DNA of 45,091 nucleotides, from contig JAJZRE010000018.1 in NCBI GenBank assembly GCA_021802945.1, positions 1-45,091 on the forward strand, in the 5' to 3' direction. The position numbers were made by a program, and so were the translations under genes. The notes under the pieces are model-generated. The model had not been told where the DNA came from. It saw nothing but the letters and a program-made list of their open reading frames with translations, and made no database searches. The stretch comes from Pseudomonadota bacterium (GTDB taxonomy: Bacteria > Pseudomonadota > Gammaproteobacteria > Burkholderiales > Thiobacillaceae). Shown in pieces: positions 9,551 to 18,262 of this stretch (the first letter of the stretch is position 1; every line of letters begins with the position of its first letter).

Positions 9551-10827
9551 AGATCCATATCAAGAACGGGCGGGTGATCGACCCGATGAACGCGCGCGAC
9601 GAGATCGCCGATATCTACATTGCCGCCGGCAGGATCGTCGGCAACGGCCACGCGCCCGCCGATTTCCACGCCAACCGCACGATCGACGCCAGCGGCCTGA
9701 TCGTCTGTCCCGGCCTGGTCGACCTGTCGGTGCGGCTGCGCGAACCCGGCTTCGAATACAAGGCCACGCTCGAATCGGAAATGCTGGCCGCCGCCGCGGG
9801 CGGGATCACCTCGCTCGCCTGTCCGCCCGACACCGACCCGCCGCTCGACGAGCCGGGGCTGGTGGAGATGCTGAAATTCCGCGCCAGGAATCTGCCGGGG
9901 CCGCGCGTCTACCCGATCGGCGCACTCACGCAAAAGCTCGAAGGCCAAATGCTGACCGAAATGGCCGAACTCACCGAAGCCGGCTGTCGCGCCTTTACCC
10001 AGGCCGATGCGCCGCTCACCGACACCCTGGTTTTGCTGCGTGCGATGGAATATGCCGCCACCTTCGGCTTCAGCCTGTGGCTGCGGCCGCAGGATGTCTC
10101 GCTGGCCCGCGGCGGTGTCGCGCATGACGGTGCCGTTGCCACGCGGCTCGGCCTGCCCGGCATTCCGGCGCTGGCCGAAACGGTGGCGCTGGCGACCATC
10201 CTGCAACTGGCGCGCGAAACCGGCGCCCGCATCCACCTTGCCCGCCTGTCGACGCGCGAGGGCATTGCGATGGTGCGCGCAGCCAAGACCCAGGGGCTCG
10301 CCGTGACCTGCGACGTGGCCTGCACCCACGTGCACCTGTCGGAAAACGACCTCGTCGGCTTCGACGCGCACATGCACCTGATGCCGCCGCTCAGGAGCCT
10401 GCGCGACCGCGATGCCATCCGCGAGGCGTTGCGCGACGGTTCCATCGACGCACTGTGCTCCGACCACACGCCGGTCGACGAGGACGAGAAGCAGCTCCCC
10501 TTCGGCGAATCGTCGCCGGGCGCATCGGGCGTCGAACTGCTGCTGCCGCTGACGCTGAAGTGGGCGCGCGAGATGGGGGTGCCGCTGATGCGGGCGATCG
10601 ACCTGATTTCCTGGAAGCCGGCGCAGATCCTGGGCGTGCCGGGCGGTCACCTGTCGGTCGGCGGCTGCGCCGATCTCTGCGTGTTCGACGAGAACGCCGA
10701 GTGGGTCGTGAGCCCCAGGACCCTGGCCAGCCAGGGCGACAACACGCCCTTTCTCAACCATCCGATGCAGGGCCGGGTACGCTACACGCTGATCGACGGC
10801 CATATCGATTTTGAAGCGTCCCACTGA
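9547..10827 (+). CDS. pyrC': Dihydroorotase-like protein without metal ligands (PyrC')
   Basis: The 426-residue amidohydrolase-fold protein belongs to the multifunctional-complex type dihydroorotase family. The usual DxHxHLREPG metal motif reads DLSVRLREPG (59-68), so both His of HxH are lost. The later His positions also differ (WLRPQDV instead of a HAED-type block, HLARLST instead of HICHVST). Only the SDHTP Asp region is kept. It should be inactive as a dihydroorotase. In Pseudomonas, pyrB is followed by such a pyrC' whose product is structural and required for ATCase assembly; the position here suggests the same. An active pyrC must lie elsewhere in the genome. Confidence 0.93.
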   Translation: MKIHIKNGRVIDPMNARDEIADIYIAAGRIVGNGHAPADFHANRTIDASGLIVCPGLVDLSVRLREPGFEYKATLESEMLAAAAGGITSLACPPDTDPPLDEPGLVEMLKFRARNLPGPRVYPIGALTQKLEGQMLTEMAELTEAGCRAFTQADAPLTDTLVLLRAMEYAATFGFSLWLRPQDVSLARGGVAHDGAVATRLGLPGIPALAETVALATILQLARETGARIHLARLSTREGIAMVRAAKTQGLAVTCDVACTHVHLSENDLVGFDAHMHLMPPLRSLRDRDAIREALRDGSIDALCSDHTPVDEDEKQLPFGESSPGASGVELLLPLTLKWAREMGVPLMRAIDLISWKPAQILGVPGGHLSVGGCADLCVFDENAEWVVSPRTLASQGDNTPFLNHPMQGRVRYTLIDGHIDFEASH

Positions 10828-10841
10828 GCGAGGCGACCTGC

Positions 10842-12425
10842 ATGGCGGATAAGCTCTCCGCCCTGCTCCGCGTGTCCGTCCCGTCGCTGCTTCTCAGCCT
10901 GCTTGCCGGGGCTGCGGCTGTCGCCGGCTTCGCGCCGTTCGAACTCTGGCCCCTGCCCGTGCTGAGCCTGGCCGTGCTGTTCGGGCAACTGTCGCGCACG
11001 GCCTCCGTGCGGGCCGGGTTTCTGACCGGCCTCGCCTGGGGACTGGGATTTTTCCTCACCGGGGTGAGCTGGGTATTCGTCAGCCTGTGGGCCTACGGCG
11101 GCATGCCCGCGTGGCTGGCCGCGCTTGCCACCTTCCTGTTCTGCGCCTTCCTGGCACTGTTCCCGGCAACGGTGGGTGCGCTGCAGGCGTACCCTAACAA
11201 ACACATCGCACCCGCGCTGCGAATTCTGCTGCTGATCCCGCTCGCCTGGAGCGTGACGGAATGGGGTCGCGGCTGGATTTTCACCGGTTTCCCCTGGCTG
11301 GTCGTGGGGTATTCGCAGGTGCCCGACGGCCCGCTGGCCGGCTATGCGCCGTTGGTCGGCGTATACGGCATCTCGTTCCTGCTGGCGCTGATCGCTGGCC
11401 TGCTGGCGTGGGGGGGGACGACGCGTGGTCCGCTGGCGCCGCGCGTCTGGGCAGCGGCGGCGATCGTGGCGCTGGGCGTCGGCGGTCAGGCCCTGCATGG
11501 CATCGCGTGGACCGCGCCGGACGGCAAACCGACTTCGGTGGCGCTGCTGCAGGGCAACATCCCGCAGGACATGAAATGGCGGCCGGAAAAAACCCGCGCC
11601 ACACTGGAAACCTACGCGCGCATGGCGGCCGTCTCGTCCGCGCAATTGATCGTGCTGCCGGAAACAGCGCTGCCGCTGTTCGAATCCGAGCTGCCCGGCG
11701 CCTATCGCGACGGCCTGACCGCACTCGGCCGCAAAAACGGCGGCGACGTGCTGGCCGGGCTGCCGACCGGCTCGCTGGAGGGCGCCTACTACAACAGCGT
11801 CGTCAGTTTCGGCAACGCGCCTGGCCAGCGTTACAGCAAGGTGCACCTGGTGCCGTTCGGCGAATACATCCCCCTGAAGACGGTGTGGGGCTGGGTGGTC
11901 GAGGTACTGCACATTCCGCTGTCGGATTTCGCACGCGGCGCCGTCGACCAGCGCCCGCTCGCCATCGGCGGCCAGCGGGTAGCGGCCGACATCTGCTACG
12001 AGGACGCCTTTGGCGAGGAAATCATCCGCCAGTTGCCTGAGGCGAGCGTGCTGGTCAACGTCAGCAATCTGGCCTGGTTCGGCGATTCGCTGGCACCCTG
12101 GCAGCACGCGCAGATGTCGCAGATGCGCGCGCTGGAAACCGGGCGCATGATGCTGCGCGCGACCAACACCGGCCTCACCGCGATCATCGACGCGAAAGGC
12201 CATGTACTGGCCGGCCTGCCGCTTTTCACCGCCGGCAGCCTGTCCGGCGAAATCCAGGGCTATTCCGGCAGCACGCCGTACGTGCGCTGGGGCAATGCGC
12301 CGGTGCTGATGCTGTGGGGAGGCTTGGGACTCGTCCTGCTGGTGACCGCGCTCTACCCGCGAGGGGCAGGCCGTGGCTGTATAGCCGCTAAAGCGGCAAC
12401 AGCCACGCTCAGGCGGCGGCCCTGA
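10842..12425 (+). CDS. lnt: Apolipoprotein N-acyltransferase
   Basis: The 527-residue inner-membrane enzyme has about six hydrophobic helices (residues 12-215), then a nitrilase domain (230-490) and a last helix (about 500-515). The catalytic triad can be placed at E274 (LPETALPLF), K333 (YSKVHLVPFGEY) and C385 (ADICYEDAF). It adds the third acyl chain to lipoproteins at the periplasmic face. The C-terminal tail after the last helix is Ala/Arg-rich and is encoded by a hairpin-forming stretch (12373-12406). The last 17 bases overlap the end of the convergent diguanylate cyclase gene. Confidence 0.95.
   Translation: MADKLSALLRVSVPSLLLSLLAGAAAVAGFAPFELWPLPVLSLAVLFGQLSRTASVRAGFLTGLAWGLGFFLTGVSWVFVSLWAYGGMPAWLAALATFLFCAFLALFPATVGALQAYPNKHIAPALRILLLIPLAWSVTEWGRGWIFTGFPWLVVGYSQVPDGPLAGYAPLVGVYGISFLLALIAGLLAWGGTTRGPLAPRVWAAAAIVALGVGGQALHGIAWTAPDGKPTSVALLQGNIPQDMKWRPEKTRATLETYARMAAVSSAQLIVLPETALPLFESELPGAYRDGLTALGRKNGGDVLAGLPTGSLEGAYYNSVVSFGNAPGQRYSKVHLVPFGEYIPLKTVWGWVVEVLHIPLSDFARGAVDQRPLAIGGQRVAADICYEDAFGEEIIRQLPEASVLVNVSNLAWFGDSLAPWQHAQMSQMRALETGRMMLRATNTGLTAIIDAKGHVLAGLPLFTAGSLSGEIQGYSGSTPYVRWGNAPVLMLWGGLGLVLLVTALYPRGAGRGCIAAKAATATLRRRP
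12373..12406. terminator. Hairpin at the convergent ends of lnt and the diguanylate cyclase gene
   Basis: GTGGCTGT (12373-12380) pairs with ACAGCCAC (12399-12406), and inside it GCCGC pairs with GCGGC around loop TAAA. There is no T-run. It lies within the last codons of lnt and just past the stop of the opposite gene. It may help termination or block 3' decay on either strand. Confidence 0.4.
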
Positions 12426-13854
12426 CCCGCGTGGCGTTGCGGCCGCCGCGCTTGGCTTCCAGCAGCGCGGCGTCGGCACGCGCCAGCGCTTCGTTTTCTT
12501 CCTTGTCCTCGCGGCTGTATTCGGACAGGCCGCCGCTCCATGACAGCTTCTGCGTCACGCCGGGGATAAGCTCCACGCTTTCGGGCATCTTGGCACGCAG
12601 GCGTTCGGCCAGTTCCTGCGCGCGATCCAGCGGGGTGAACGGGAACAGTACGCAGAACTCGTCGCCGCCCAGACGCGCGATGAAATCGCTGTTGCGCAGG
12701 CAGGATTTCAGCGCATTGCCGAACTTGATGATGAGCTGGTCGCCCGCCTCATGGCCGAAGGTGTCGTTGACCTGCTTGAAGTTGTCGATGTCGAGAATCA
12801 GCAGGCTATGCGTCCAGCCGTCCTTCATGGAGGCGAACAGCTCCTTCTGCTTTTCGTCGAAAGCACGCCGGTTGTTGACCTGCGACAGATGATCGAGCCG
12901 CGCCTGCGACGACACTTCCTTCTGGCGCCCCAGCATGACCTTGCCGAGCTTCAGCATGGTCTCGAGCGGCGCCTGGAACTCCGCCAGGCTGACCGGGTAA
13001 TCGGTCCGCAGACGCTGCTGACGCAGATCGTTGGTGAGCTTCACCAGCGTGCGCAGGTTGTCGGTCACGCGGTTGCGCACCGCCAGAATGGTGGCCGCCA
13101 CCAGAATGGCGATGATCAGGCTCGCCACCAGCCAGCTCAGCACATAGGGCGCCACGCTCTCGACCATCGGCGTCACCGGACGCCATACGGCAATCTGCCA
13201 GGGCGTGCCGGCCAGCGCAATGAGGGTGGGACGGGCGTTGCGCTTGATCGCCTGGTTGCCGCGCCGCATCAGCACCATCGCCGTGTCACCTTGCTGGCTT
13301 TGCTGCAACTCGGCGTAGGCGGCCGCGTCCGGCAACGGCAAGGTGTCGAACAGCGCCTGCAATTGCGGCACGCTCTGCTCGACGATGACATAGCCGAGCC
13401 GCTTGCCGTCGGCGCCCGTCACCGGGTGAGACAGGGACAGGTTGAAGGTGGCGGTGGCCGTCGCCCCGCTACCGCGCCCGGCGTTGGCCAGCAGCTGGCG
13501 CGTGTCGCCCGGCAGAAAACCGGGCAGCAGCTGGCGCTGCCCCTCGGTGATGAACAGCACGGTCGCGTCCTGATTCAGCGCCTGCAGGTTGGCCGCCTGG
13601 GCCTGGCACACGTCCGGTGCGCCGCTGGCAAAGCACGCCAGGGTCTGCGGGTGCGCGGCAATCCGCGCGGCGCTGCGCTTCATGGCATCGGCGAGGAACT
13701 CGATCTGCGCCGCCATCACGGGTTTCCCCAGTTCTTCCGGAACCGGCTGCGCCTGGGGCCGCACCAGATAAATCGCGGACGTGACGAGTCCTGCCAGCAG
13801 CACCAGGGCTGCGGTCAGGGTCAGGCCAAATCGCGCTATGGACGTATGGGGCAT
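12409..13854 (-). CDS. Membrane diguanylate cyclase (GGDEF)
   Basis: The 481-residue protein has an N-terminal helix (about 8-30), a periplasmic sensor region of about 200 residues and a second helix (about 230-255, VLSWLVASLIIAILVAATILAV). A linker and a GGDEF domain (about 310-475) follow. The catalytic signature is intact (ARLGGDEFCVLF), and an inhibitory I-site RxxD (RNSD) lies five residues before it, so it should make c-di-GMP with product inhibition. The sensor resembles Cache-type periplasmic domains in layout, but this is not certain. It is the second c-di-GMP gene in the window. Confidence 0.9.
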   Translation of the reverse strand: MPHTSIARFGLTLTAALVLLAGLVTSAIYLVRPQAQPVPEELGKPVMAAQIEFLADAMKRSAARIAAHPQTLACFASGAPDVCQAQAANLQALNQDATVLFITEGQRQLLPGFLPGDTRQLLANAGRGSGATATATFNLSLSHPVTGADGKRLGYVIVEQSVPQLQALFDTLPLPDAAAYAELQQSQQGDTAMVLMRRGNQAIKRNARPTLIALAGTPWQIAVWRPVTPMVESVAPYVLSWLVASLIIAILVAATILAVRNRVTDNLRTLVKLTNDLRQQRLRTDYPVSLAEFQAPLETMLKLGKVMLGRQKEVSSQARLDHLSQVNNRRAFDEKQKELFASMKDGWTHSLLILDIDNFKQVNDTFGHEAGDQLIIKFGNALKSCLRNSDFIARLGGDEFCVLFPFTPLDRAQELAERLRAKMPESVELIPGVTQKLSWSGGLSEYSREDKEENEALARADAALLEAKRGGRNATRVRAAA

Positions 13855-13975
13855 GACTGCGCCAGCCGGCTCTCCAACTTCTTATATTTGTTTCTCCGCA
13901 ATGACAGGCGCCCCAGTTTCAGGCAACCCGCCGACATGGTGCCAATTGGAGCAAATTCCATGCCCTGACGTGCGC

Positions 13976-14003
13976 GCACCCGGCAGACTGCGCTGCCGGG
14001 TGC
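13976..14003 (-). terminator. Strong stem-loop after dut
   Basis: GCACCCGGCAG / CTGCCGGGTGC forms a perfect 11-bp stem with a 6-base loop. It starts about 31 bases beyond the dut stop. No T-run follows, so it may be an end-protecting structure or a weak terminator. Confidence 0.45.
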
Positions 14004-14034
14004 GGTGATCACTTAACTGTAAGAAATTCCGACA

Positions 14035-14481
14035 CTATTGCCTGCCCGTGCTGCCGAACCCGCCTTCGCCGCGCTGACTGCTGGCAAATTCCTCCACGAC
14101 ATTGAGTTCGGCCTGCACGACCGGCACGATGACAAGCTGCGCCAGCCGCTCCATCGGCACCAGCTCGAACGCCTGCTGGCCACGGTTCCAGGCGGATACC
14201 ATGAGCTGGCCCTGGTAATCCGAGTCGATCAGCCCCACCAGGTTGCCCAGCACGATGCCGTGCTTGTGGCCGAGCCCGGAGCGCGGCAGGATCATGGCCG
14301 CGTAGCCCGGATCGGCCAGATGGATGGCCATGCCGGTGGGGATCAGTTGCGTTTCGCCCGGCGCCAGTACGATCGGACCATCGATACAGGCCCGCAGATC
14401 GAGCCCGGCGGCGCCCGGCGTGGCGTAATGCGGCAGCTGATCGCGCAGGCGGGCGTCGAGAATCTTCACATCCATCTTCAT
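14035..14481 (-). CDS. dut: dUTP pyrophosphatase
   Basis: The trimeric dUTPase of about 148 residues converts dUTP to dUMP and pyrophosphate, keeping uracil out of DNA. All five motifs are visible: [38 protein letters not shown] and the C-terminal GEGGFGSTG. The start was taken at [12 protein letters not shown] (14481), 16 bases after the coaBC stop; a Met at 14517 would put 12 extra residues inside coaBC. The coaBC-dut order is common in proteobacteria. Confidence 0.95.
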   Translation of the reverse strand: MKMDVKILDARLRDQLPHYATPGAAGLDLRACIDGPIVLAPGETQLIPTGMAIHLADPGYAAMILPRSGLGHKHGIVLGNLVGLIDSDYQGQLMVSAWNRGQQAFELVPMERLAQLVIVPVVQAELNVVEEFASSQRGEGGFGSTGRQ

Positions 14482-14497
14482 ATTCGTCGGGATTTCG

Positions 14498-15676
14498 TCA
14501 GTTGAGCAGGGTTGCAAGGTGGGTTATCAGATGGCGTGCCTGGGCGAGTTTGTCGGCCCGCGGCAGGGGGTGCCGCCCCTGCTCGTCGAACAGCACCAGT
14601 TCGGCGCTGTCCTGTCCCAGCGTGTCCTGCGCCAGGTTGCCGACCAGCAGCGGCAGTTTCTTCTTCAGGCGCTTGGCTTCGGCATGCTCGGCCAGGCGCT
14701 CGGTTTCGGCGGCGAAACCGACGCAGAACGGCGCGTCGGGCCGGGCGGCGACCTCGGCGAGGATGTCGGGGTTGGGCACCAGGCTCAGGGTCAGGCCGGC
14801 AGCGCTTTTCTTGATCTTCCGCGATGCCGCAGCCTCCACCCGATAATCGGCCACCGCCGCCACCGCAATGAATATGTCGCTCGGCAGTTCGCGCAGCACC
14901 GCGTCGCGCATCTCGGCCGCGCTATGCACGTCGATGCGGCGCACGCCTGCCGGCGTGGCGAGGCAGGTCGGCCCCGACACCAGGCACACGTCGGCGCCGG
15001 CCTCGGCCGCCGCCTGCGCGACGGCATAGCCCATCTTGCCGGAACTCCGGTTGGTCAGCCCGCGCACCGGATCGATCGCCTCGAAGGTGGGGCCGGCGGT
15101 GACCAGGACCCGCTTGCCGGCGAGCGGCCCCCTGCCCAGCAGGCCTGGCAGGGCGGCCAGCACGTCGGCCGGCTCCAGCATCCGGCCGAGGCCGGTTTCG
15201 CCGCAGGCCTGCTCGCCCGCAGCCGGGCCCAGCACGCTCACGCCGTCCGCCTGCAGTTGTTCGAGATTGCGCCGGGTCGGCGCCGCCGCCCACATTTCGC
15301 GGTTCATCGCCGGCGCGACGGCCAATCCGCAGGCGCGCGCGAGACACAGGGCCGTCAGCAGGTCGTCGGCGCGGCCGTGCGCGAGCTTCGCCAGGAAGTC
15401 GGCCGAGGCCGGCGCCACCAGAATCAGGTCGGCGTCGCGCGACAGGTGGATGTGTTCCATGCCGTCGCCGCTGGCGGCCTCCCACAGGGACGTCAGCACC
15501 GGTTTGCCGGACAGGGCCTGACAGGTCAGCGGCGTGACGAACTGCTGCGCGGCAGCGGTCATCGCCACCCGCACGTCGGCGCCGGCCTTGACCAGCAGAC
15601 GGCACAATTCGGCCGCCTTGTAGGCGGCGATCCCGCCGGTCACCCCCAGAATGATTTTTTTGCCTGCCAGCGACAC
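14498..15676 (-). CDS. coaBC: Bifunctional phosphopantothenoylcysteine decarboxylase/synthetase
   Basis: The protein has 392 residues from a GTG at 15676, with AGGGA about 9 bases upstream. The N-terminal CoaC flavoprotein half has [16 protein letters not shown], the His motif [11 protein letters not shown] (H75), PAMNREMW (122-129) and the catalytic Cys in [10 protein letters not shown] (C158). The C-terminal CoaB half (about 180-392) has [25 protein letters not shown] and AAVADYR with KIKK. It carries out two steps of coenzyme A synthesis from 4'-phosphopantothenate. A second in-frame GTG at 15694 is possible. It is divergent from radC and upstream of dut. Confidence 0.95.
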   Translation of the reverse strand: MSLAGKKIILGVTGGIAAYKAAELCRLLVKAGADVRVAMTAAAQQFVTPLTCQALSGKPVLTSLWEAASGDGMEHIHLSRDADLILVAPASADFLAKLAHGRADDLLTALCLARACGLAVAPAMNREMWAAAPTRRNLEQLQADGVSVLGPAAGEQACGETGLGRMLEPADVLAALPGLLGRGPLAGKRVLVTAGPTFEAIDPVRGLTNRSSGKMGYAVAQAAAEAGADVCLVSGPTCLATPAGVRRIDVHSAAEMRDAVLRELPSDIFIAVAAVADYRVEAAASRKIKKSAAGLTLSLVPNPDILAEVAARPDAPFCVGFAAETERLAEHAEAKRLKKKLPLLVGNLAQDTLGQDSAELVLFDEQGRHPLPRADKLAQARHLITHLATLLN

Positions 15677-15736
15677 GGTCTCGATTCCCTGCACGCTTTC
15701 CGTGAAAATGGCACATTCTACGGGAGGGGAAGGATC

Positions 15737-16411
15737 ATGGCGATTCGGGACTGGCCGGAAGACGCGCGTCCGCGCGAGAAACTGCTGAAGCAGGGGGCCG
15801 CCGCGCTGACCGACGCCGAACTGGTCGCGGTTTTCCTGCGCACCGGCGTGGTCGGCAAGAGCGCGGTCGATCTCGGGCGCGAGCTGATCGAGCGCTTCGG
15901 CGGCCTGGGCGGCCTGTGCCGCGCCAGCAGGAAAGCCGCCTGCGAAGCGCCCGGCGTCGGCGAAGCCAAATATGCCTTGCTGCAGGCGGTGATGGAAATG
16001 GCGCGCCGCACCCTGGCCGAGGACATGCGGGCGGGCGACGCGCTGACCTCGCCCACCGCCGTGCGCGACTATCTGCGCCTGATCCTGCGCGGCAAGGAAT
16101 ACGAAGTGTTCTGCTGCGTCTTTCTCGACGCACAGAACCGGGTGATCGCGGTGGAAGAGCTGTTCCGCGGCACACTCACGCAAACCAGCGTCTATCCGCG
16201 CGAAATCATCAAGCGCGCGCTGACGCACAATGCCGCCGCGCTGATCCTGGCCCACAACCACCCCAGCGGGGTGGCCGAACCCAGCCAGGCCGACCGGTCG
16301 CTCACCCGGCAACTGGCGGATGCGCTGGCGCTGGTCGACATTCGCGTGCTCGACCATTTCATCGTGGCGGGCGCGTCCTCGCTGTCGTTCATGGAGTCCG
16401 GCCACCTCTGA
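15737..16411 (+). CDS. radC: RadC family JAMM-domain protein
   Basis: The 224-residue protein has an N-terminal helix-hairpin-helix-like region (about 20-90) and a C-terminal MPN/JAMM metalloprotease fold (about 105-224). The metal motif is complete: HNHPSG (H173, H175) and D186. The name comes from an early DNA-repair claim; the real role is unclear. GGGAGGGGAAGG immediately upstream is a strong ribosome site and fixes the ATG at 15737. Confidence 0.95.
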   Translation: MAIRDWPEDARPREKLLKQGAAALTDAELVAVFLRTGVVGKSAVDLGRELIERFGGLGGLCRASRKAACEAPGVGEAKYALLQAVMEMARRTLAEDMRAGDALTSPTAVRDYLRLILRGKEYEVFCCVFLDAQNRVIAVEELFRGTLTQTSVYPREIIKRALTHNAAALILAHNHPSGVAEPSQADRSLTRQLADALALVDIRVLDHFIVAGASSLSFMESGHL

Positions 16412-16424
16412 CGGGTGGCCGGAC

Positions 16425-16454
16425 TTGCCTCGCGCTTGCAAGCTGTGGTATAAA
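16425..16454 (+). promoter_or_regulatory. Likely rpmBG promoter
   Basis: TTGCCT (16425-16430) and TATAAA (16449-16454) are separated by 18 bases in the gap between radC and rpmB. This predicts a start of transcription at about 16461 and a leader of about 60 bases that contains the three GTTAACCC repeats. Confidence 0.55.
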
Positions 16455-16467
16455 TCGCGGTTCTCGG

Positions 16468-16501
16468 GTTAACCCCTTTCGTTAACCCCACTGGTTAACC
16501 C
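16468..16501 (+). repeat. Three 13-bp-spaced GTTAACCC direct repeats in the rpmB leader
   Basis: GTTAACCC occurs at 16468, 16481 and 16494, with an exact 13-base period. Each copy holds the palindrome GTTAAC. They lie between the predicted -10 element and the rpmB ribosome site, so they could act as a DNA operator or as an RNA element in the leader. No known family was recognised. Confidence 0.8.
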
Positions 16502-16520
16502 TTAATTTTGGAGCAGCATC

Positions 16521-16757
16521 ATGGCTCGCGTATGTGTCGTGACGGGCAAGAAGCCCATGGTCGGGAACAACGTTTCCCACGCCAACAATAAAACCAAGCG
16601 TCGTTTCCTGCCCAACCTGCAATACCGCCGGTTCTGGGTCGAGAGCGAGAACCGCTGGGTGCGTATGCGTTTGTCCAACGCGGCGCTGCGCACCATCGAC
16701 AAAAACGGCATCGATGCCGTTCTGGCCGACCTGCGCGCCCGCGGCGAAGCGATCTAA
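16521..16757 (+). CDS. rpmB: 50S ribosomal protein L28
   Basis: The 78-residue protein has the L28 hallmarks [33 protein letters not shown] and a C-terminal [12 protein letters not shown]. It is a component of the large ribosomal subunit. GGAG lies 7-10 bases upstream of the ATG. rpmG follows after 11 bases, the usual pair. The start is invariant in the family. Confidence 0.98.
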   Translation: MARVCVVTGKKPMVGNNVSHANNKTKRRFLPNLQYRRFWVESENRWVRMRLSNAALRTIDKNGIDAVLADLRARGEAI

Positions 16758-16768
16758 GGAGTTGAATC

Positions 16769-16936
16769 ATGGCTAAAGGCGGACGCGAAAAAATCAAGCT
16801 GGAGTCCACTGCGGGCACCGGCCACTTCTACACCACCACCAAGAACAAGAAGACCATGCCCGAGAAAATGGAGATCAGCAAGTTCGATCCCAAGGCTCGC
16901 AAGCATGTGATGTACAAGGAAACCAAGCTGAAGTAA
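16769..16936 (+). CDS. rpmG: 50S ribosomal protein L33
   Basis: The 55-residue protein starts [14 protein letters not shown] and ends YKETKLK, with the FYTTTKNK and [10 protein letters not shown] segments of L33. It lacks the CxxC pairs of zinc-binding L33 forms, so it is the zinc-free type. AAGGAG sits 8-13 bases before the ATG. It ends 17 bases before a strong terminator. Confidence 0.98.
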   Translation: MAKGGREKIKLESTAGTGHFYTTTKNKKTMPEKMEISKFDPKARKHVMYKETKLK

Positions 16937-16953
16937 TCGAGGCTTGCTCCAAC

Positions 16954-16981
16954 AAAAAACCCGCCAACCGGCGGGTTTTTT
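16954..16981 (+). terminator. Rho-independent terminator after rpmG
   Basis: CCCGCC / GGCGGG stem with loop AACC, flanked by an A-run and followed by six to seven T. The A-run also gives a T-run on the minus strand, so it may also end the convergent desaturase gene region. Confidence 0.93.
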
Positions 16982-17027
16982 GTTGCCTGGGTGGGCCAGC
17001 AGGCCACGCCCCATGTCGAGCGCGTTG

Positions 17028-18200
17028 TCAGGCGTAGCTGCGCAGGCGCACCGAGAACTGCTGCAGCGACTGGATGCCGCTTTCCTCGGCGCGCTTGCAC
17101 CAGGCCTGCAGCTGGTCGAGCAATTGCTCGCGGCTGGCGGTGGAACGGCCCCAGATGGCCGCGAGCTCCTGCCGCATGCGGTAGACCGTTTGCAGACGCT
17201 CGCTCTTGCCCAGCAGCGTGTCGAGTTCGGCCCTGTCGGACGCAGCCAGTTCGGCGGGTTCCTTGTGCAGCCAGCGGCGGAAGCTGTCGAAGTTCCAGTT
17301 CGGCGGCAGGTTCGCGCCCGCCTTCAGCTTGGCGATCTCGGCCTTGCTGTCCGCGCGCACGCTCTTCACGAAGCGCGTCATCACGTCGTAGCGATGGGTG
17401 ATGACGGCCTGCAGGGTATCCAGGTCGCACAGCGGCTTGGCCGGCAGCCATCTCACCGTCGGCGCCACCTTGCGGATGCTGGCCAGCCCGACGTAGGACA
17501 TCAGCTTGATGTAGAGCCAGCCGATGTCGAACTCGTACCACCTGTTCGACAGCCGCGCCGACGTGCCGTAGGCGTGATGGTTGTTGTGCAGCTCCTCGCC
17601 GCCGATCAGGATGCCCCACGGCACGATGTTGGTGCTGGCGTCCTCGCTGGCGAAGTTGCGGTAGCCCCAGTAGTGGCCGATGCCGTTGATGATGCCGGCG
17701 GCGGTGACCGGAATCCACGCCATCTGCACGGCCCAGATGGTCAGGCCGAGGGGGCCGAACAGGGCGAGGTTGATCGCCATCATCAGCATGATGCCCTTGG
17801 CCGAATGCCGGCTGTAGAGATTGCGCTCGATCCAGTCGTCAGGGGTGCCGTGGCCGTACTTCTCGAGGGTCTCCTTGTTCTTGGCTTCCTCGCGATACAG
17901 CTCGGAACCCTCCCAGAACACCTTCTTGATTCCGCGCGTCTGCGGGCTGTGCGGGTCTTCAGGGGTCTCGCACTTGGCGTGGTGCTTGCGGTGGATCGAA
18001 ACCCATTCCTTGGTGACCATGCCGGTGGTGAGCCACAGCCAGAAACGGAAGAAGTGGCTGACGACGGGGTGCAGGTCGACGGCGCGGTGCGCCTGCGAAC
18101 GGTGCAGGAAAATGGTGACGGCGGCGATGGTGATGTGCGTCAGGCCGAGCGCGGCCACCACGTACCCCCACCAGGGTAAATCCAACAAGCCTAATTGCAT
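17028..18200 (-). CDS. Fatty acid desaturase, delta-9 acyl-CoA/OLE1 type
   Basis: The integral membrane di-iron enzyme has about 390 residues. The three His boxes are HRSQAH (33-38), HRKHH (70-74) and HNNHH (205-209), in the spacing of the stearoyl-CoA delta-9 desaturase family. Hydrophobic helices surround them (about 10-32, 48-64, 135-180). It would introduce a double bond into saturated acyl chains and adjust membrane fluidity. The start at 18200 has AGGA about 14 bases upstream; a Met at 18266 would add 22 residues without family support. The C-terminal 130 residues are a charged cytoplasmic extension. A short dyad (TCCG-N8-CGGA) lies 30 bases upstream, possibly regulatory. Confidence 0.9.
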   Translation of the reverse strand: MQLGLLDLPWWGYVVAALGLTHITIAAVTIFLHRSQAHRAVDLHPVVSHFFRFWLWLTTGMVTKEWVSIHRKHHAKCETPEDPHSPQTRGIKKVFWEGSELYREEAKNKETLEKYGHGTPDDWIERNLYSRHSAKGIMLMMAINLALFGPLGLTIWAVQMAWIPVTAAGIINGIGHYWGYRNFASEDASTNIVPWGILIGGEELHNNHHAYGTSARLSNRWYEFDIGWLYIKLMSYVGLASIRKVAPTVRWLPAKPLCDLDTLQAVITHRYDVMTRFVKSVRADSKAEIAKLKAGANLPPNWNFDSFRRWLHKEPAELAASDRAELDTLLGKSERLQTVYRMRQELAAIWGRSTASREQLLDQLQAWCKRAEESGIQSLQQFSVRLRSYA

Positions 18201-18262
18201 GGTTTCCGATTCCTGAAAAAGGATAATTACGTCCGCTAATATACGGATAAATCCCAACAAAA

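Noticed and set aside
10782-12479. Open frame of 565 codons opposite lnt, and similar ones opposite pyrC', the acyl-CoA synthetase and the HyfG-like gene
   Set aside because: All lie antisense to recognised genes and are rich in Arg, Gln and His from reversed GC-rich codons.
16468-16501. CRISPR or replication-origin iterons
   Set aside because: Only three 8-base copies with 5-base gaps, no spacers of CRISPR length, no DnaA boxes or rep gene.
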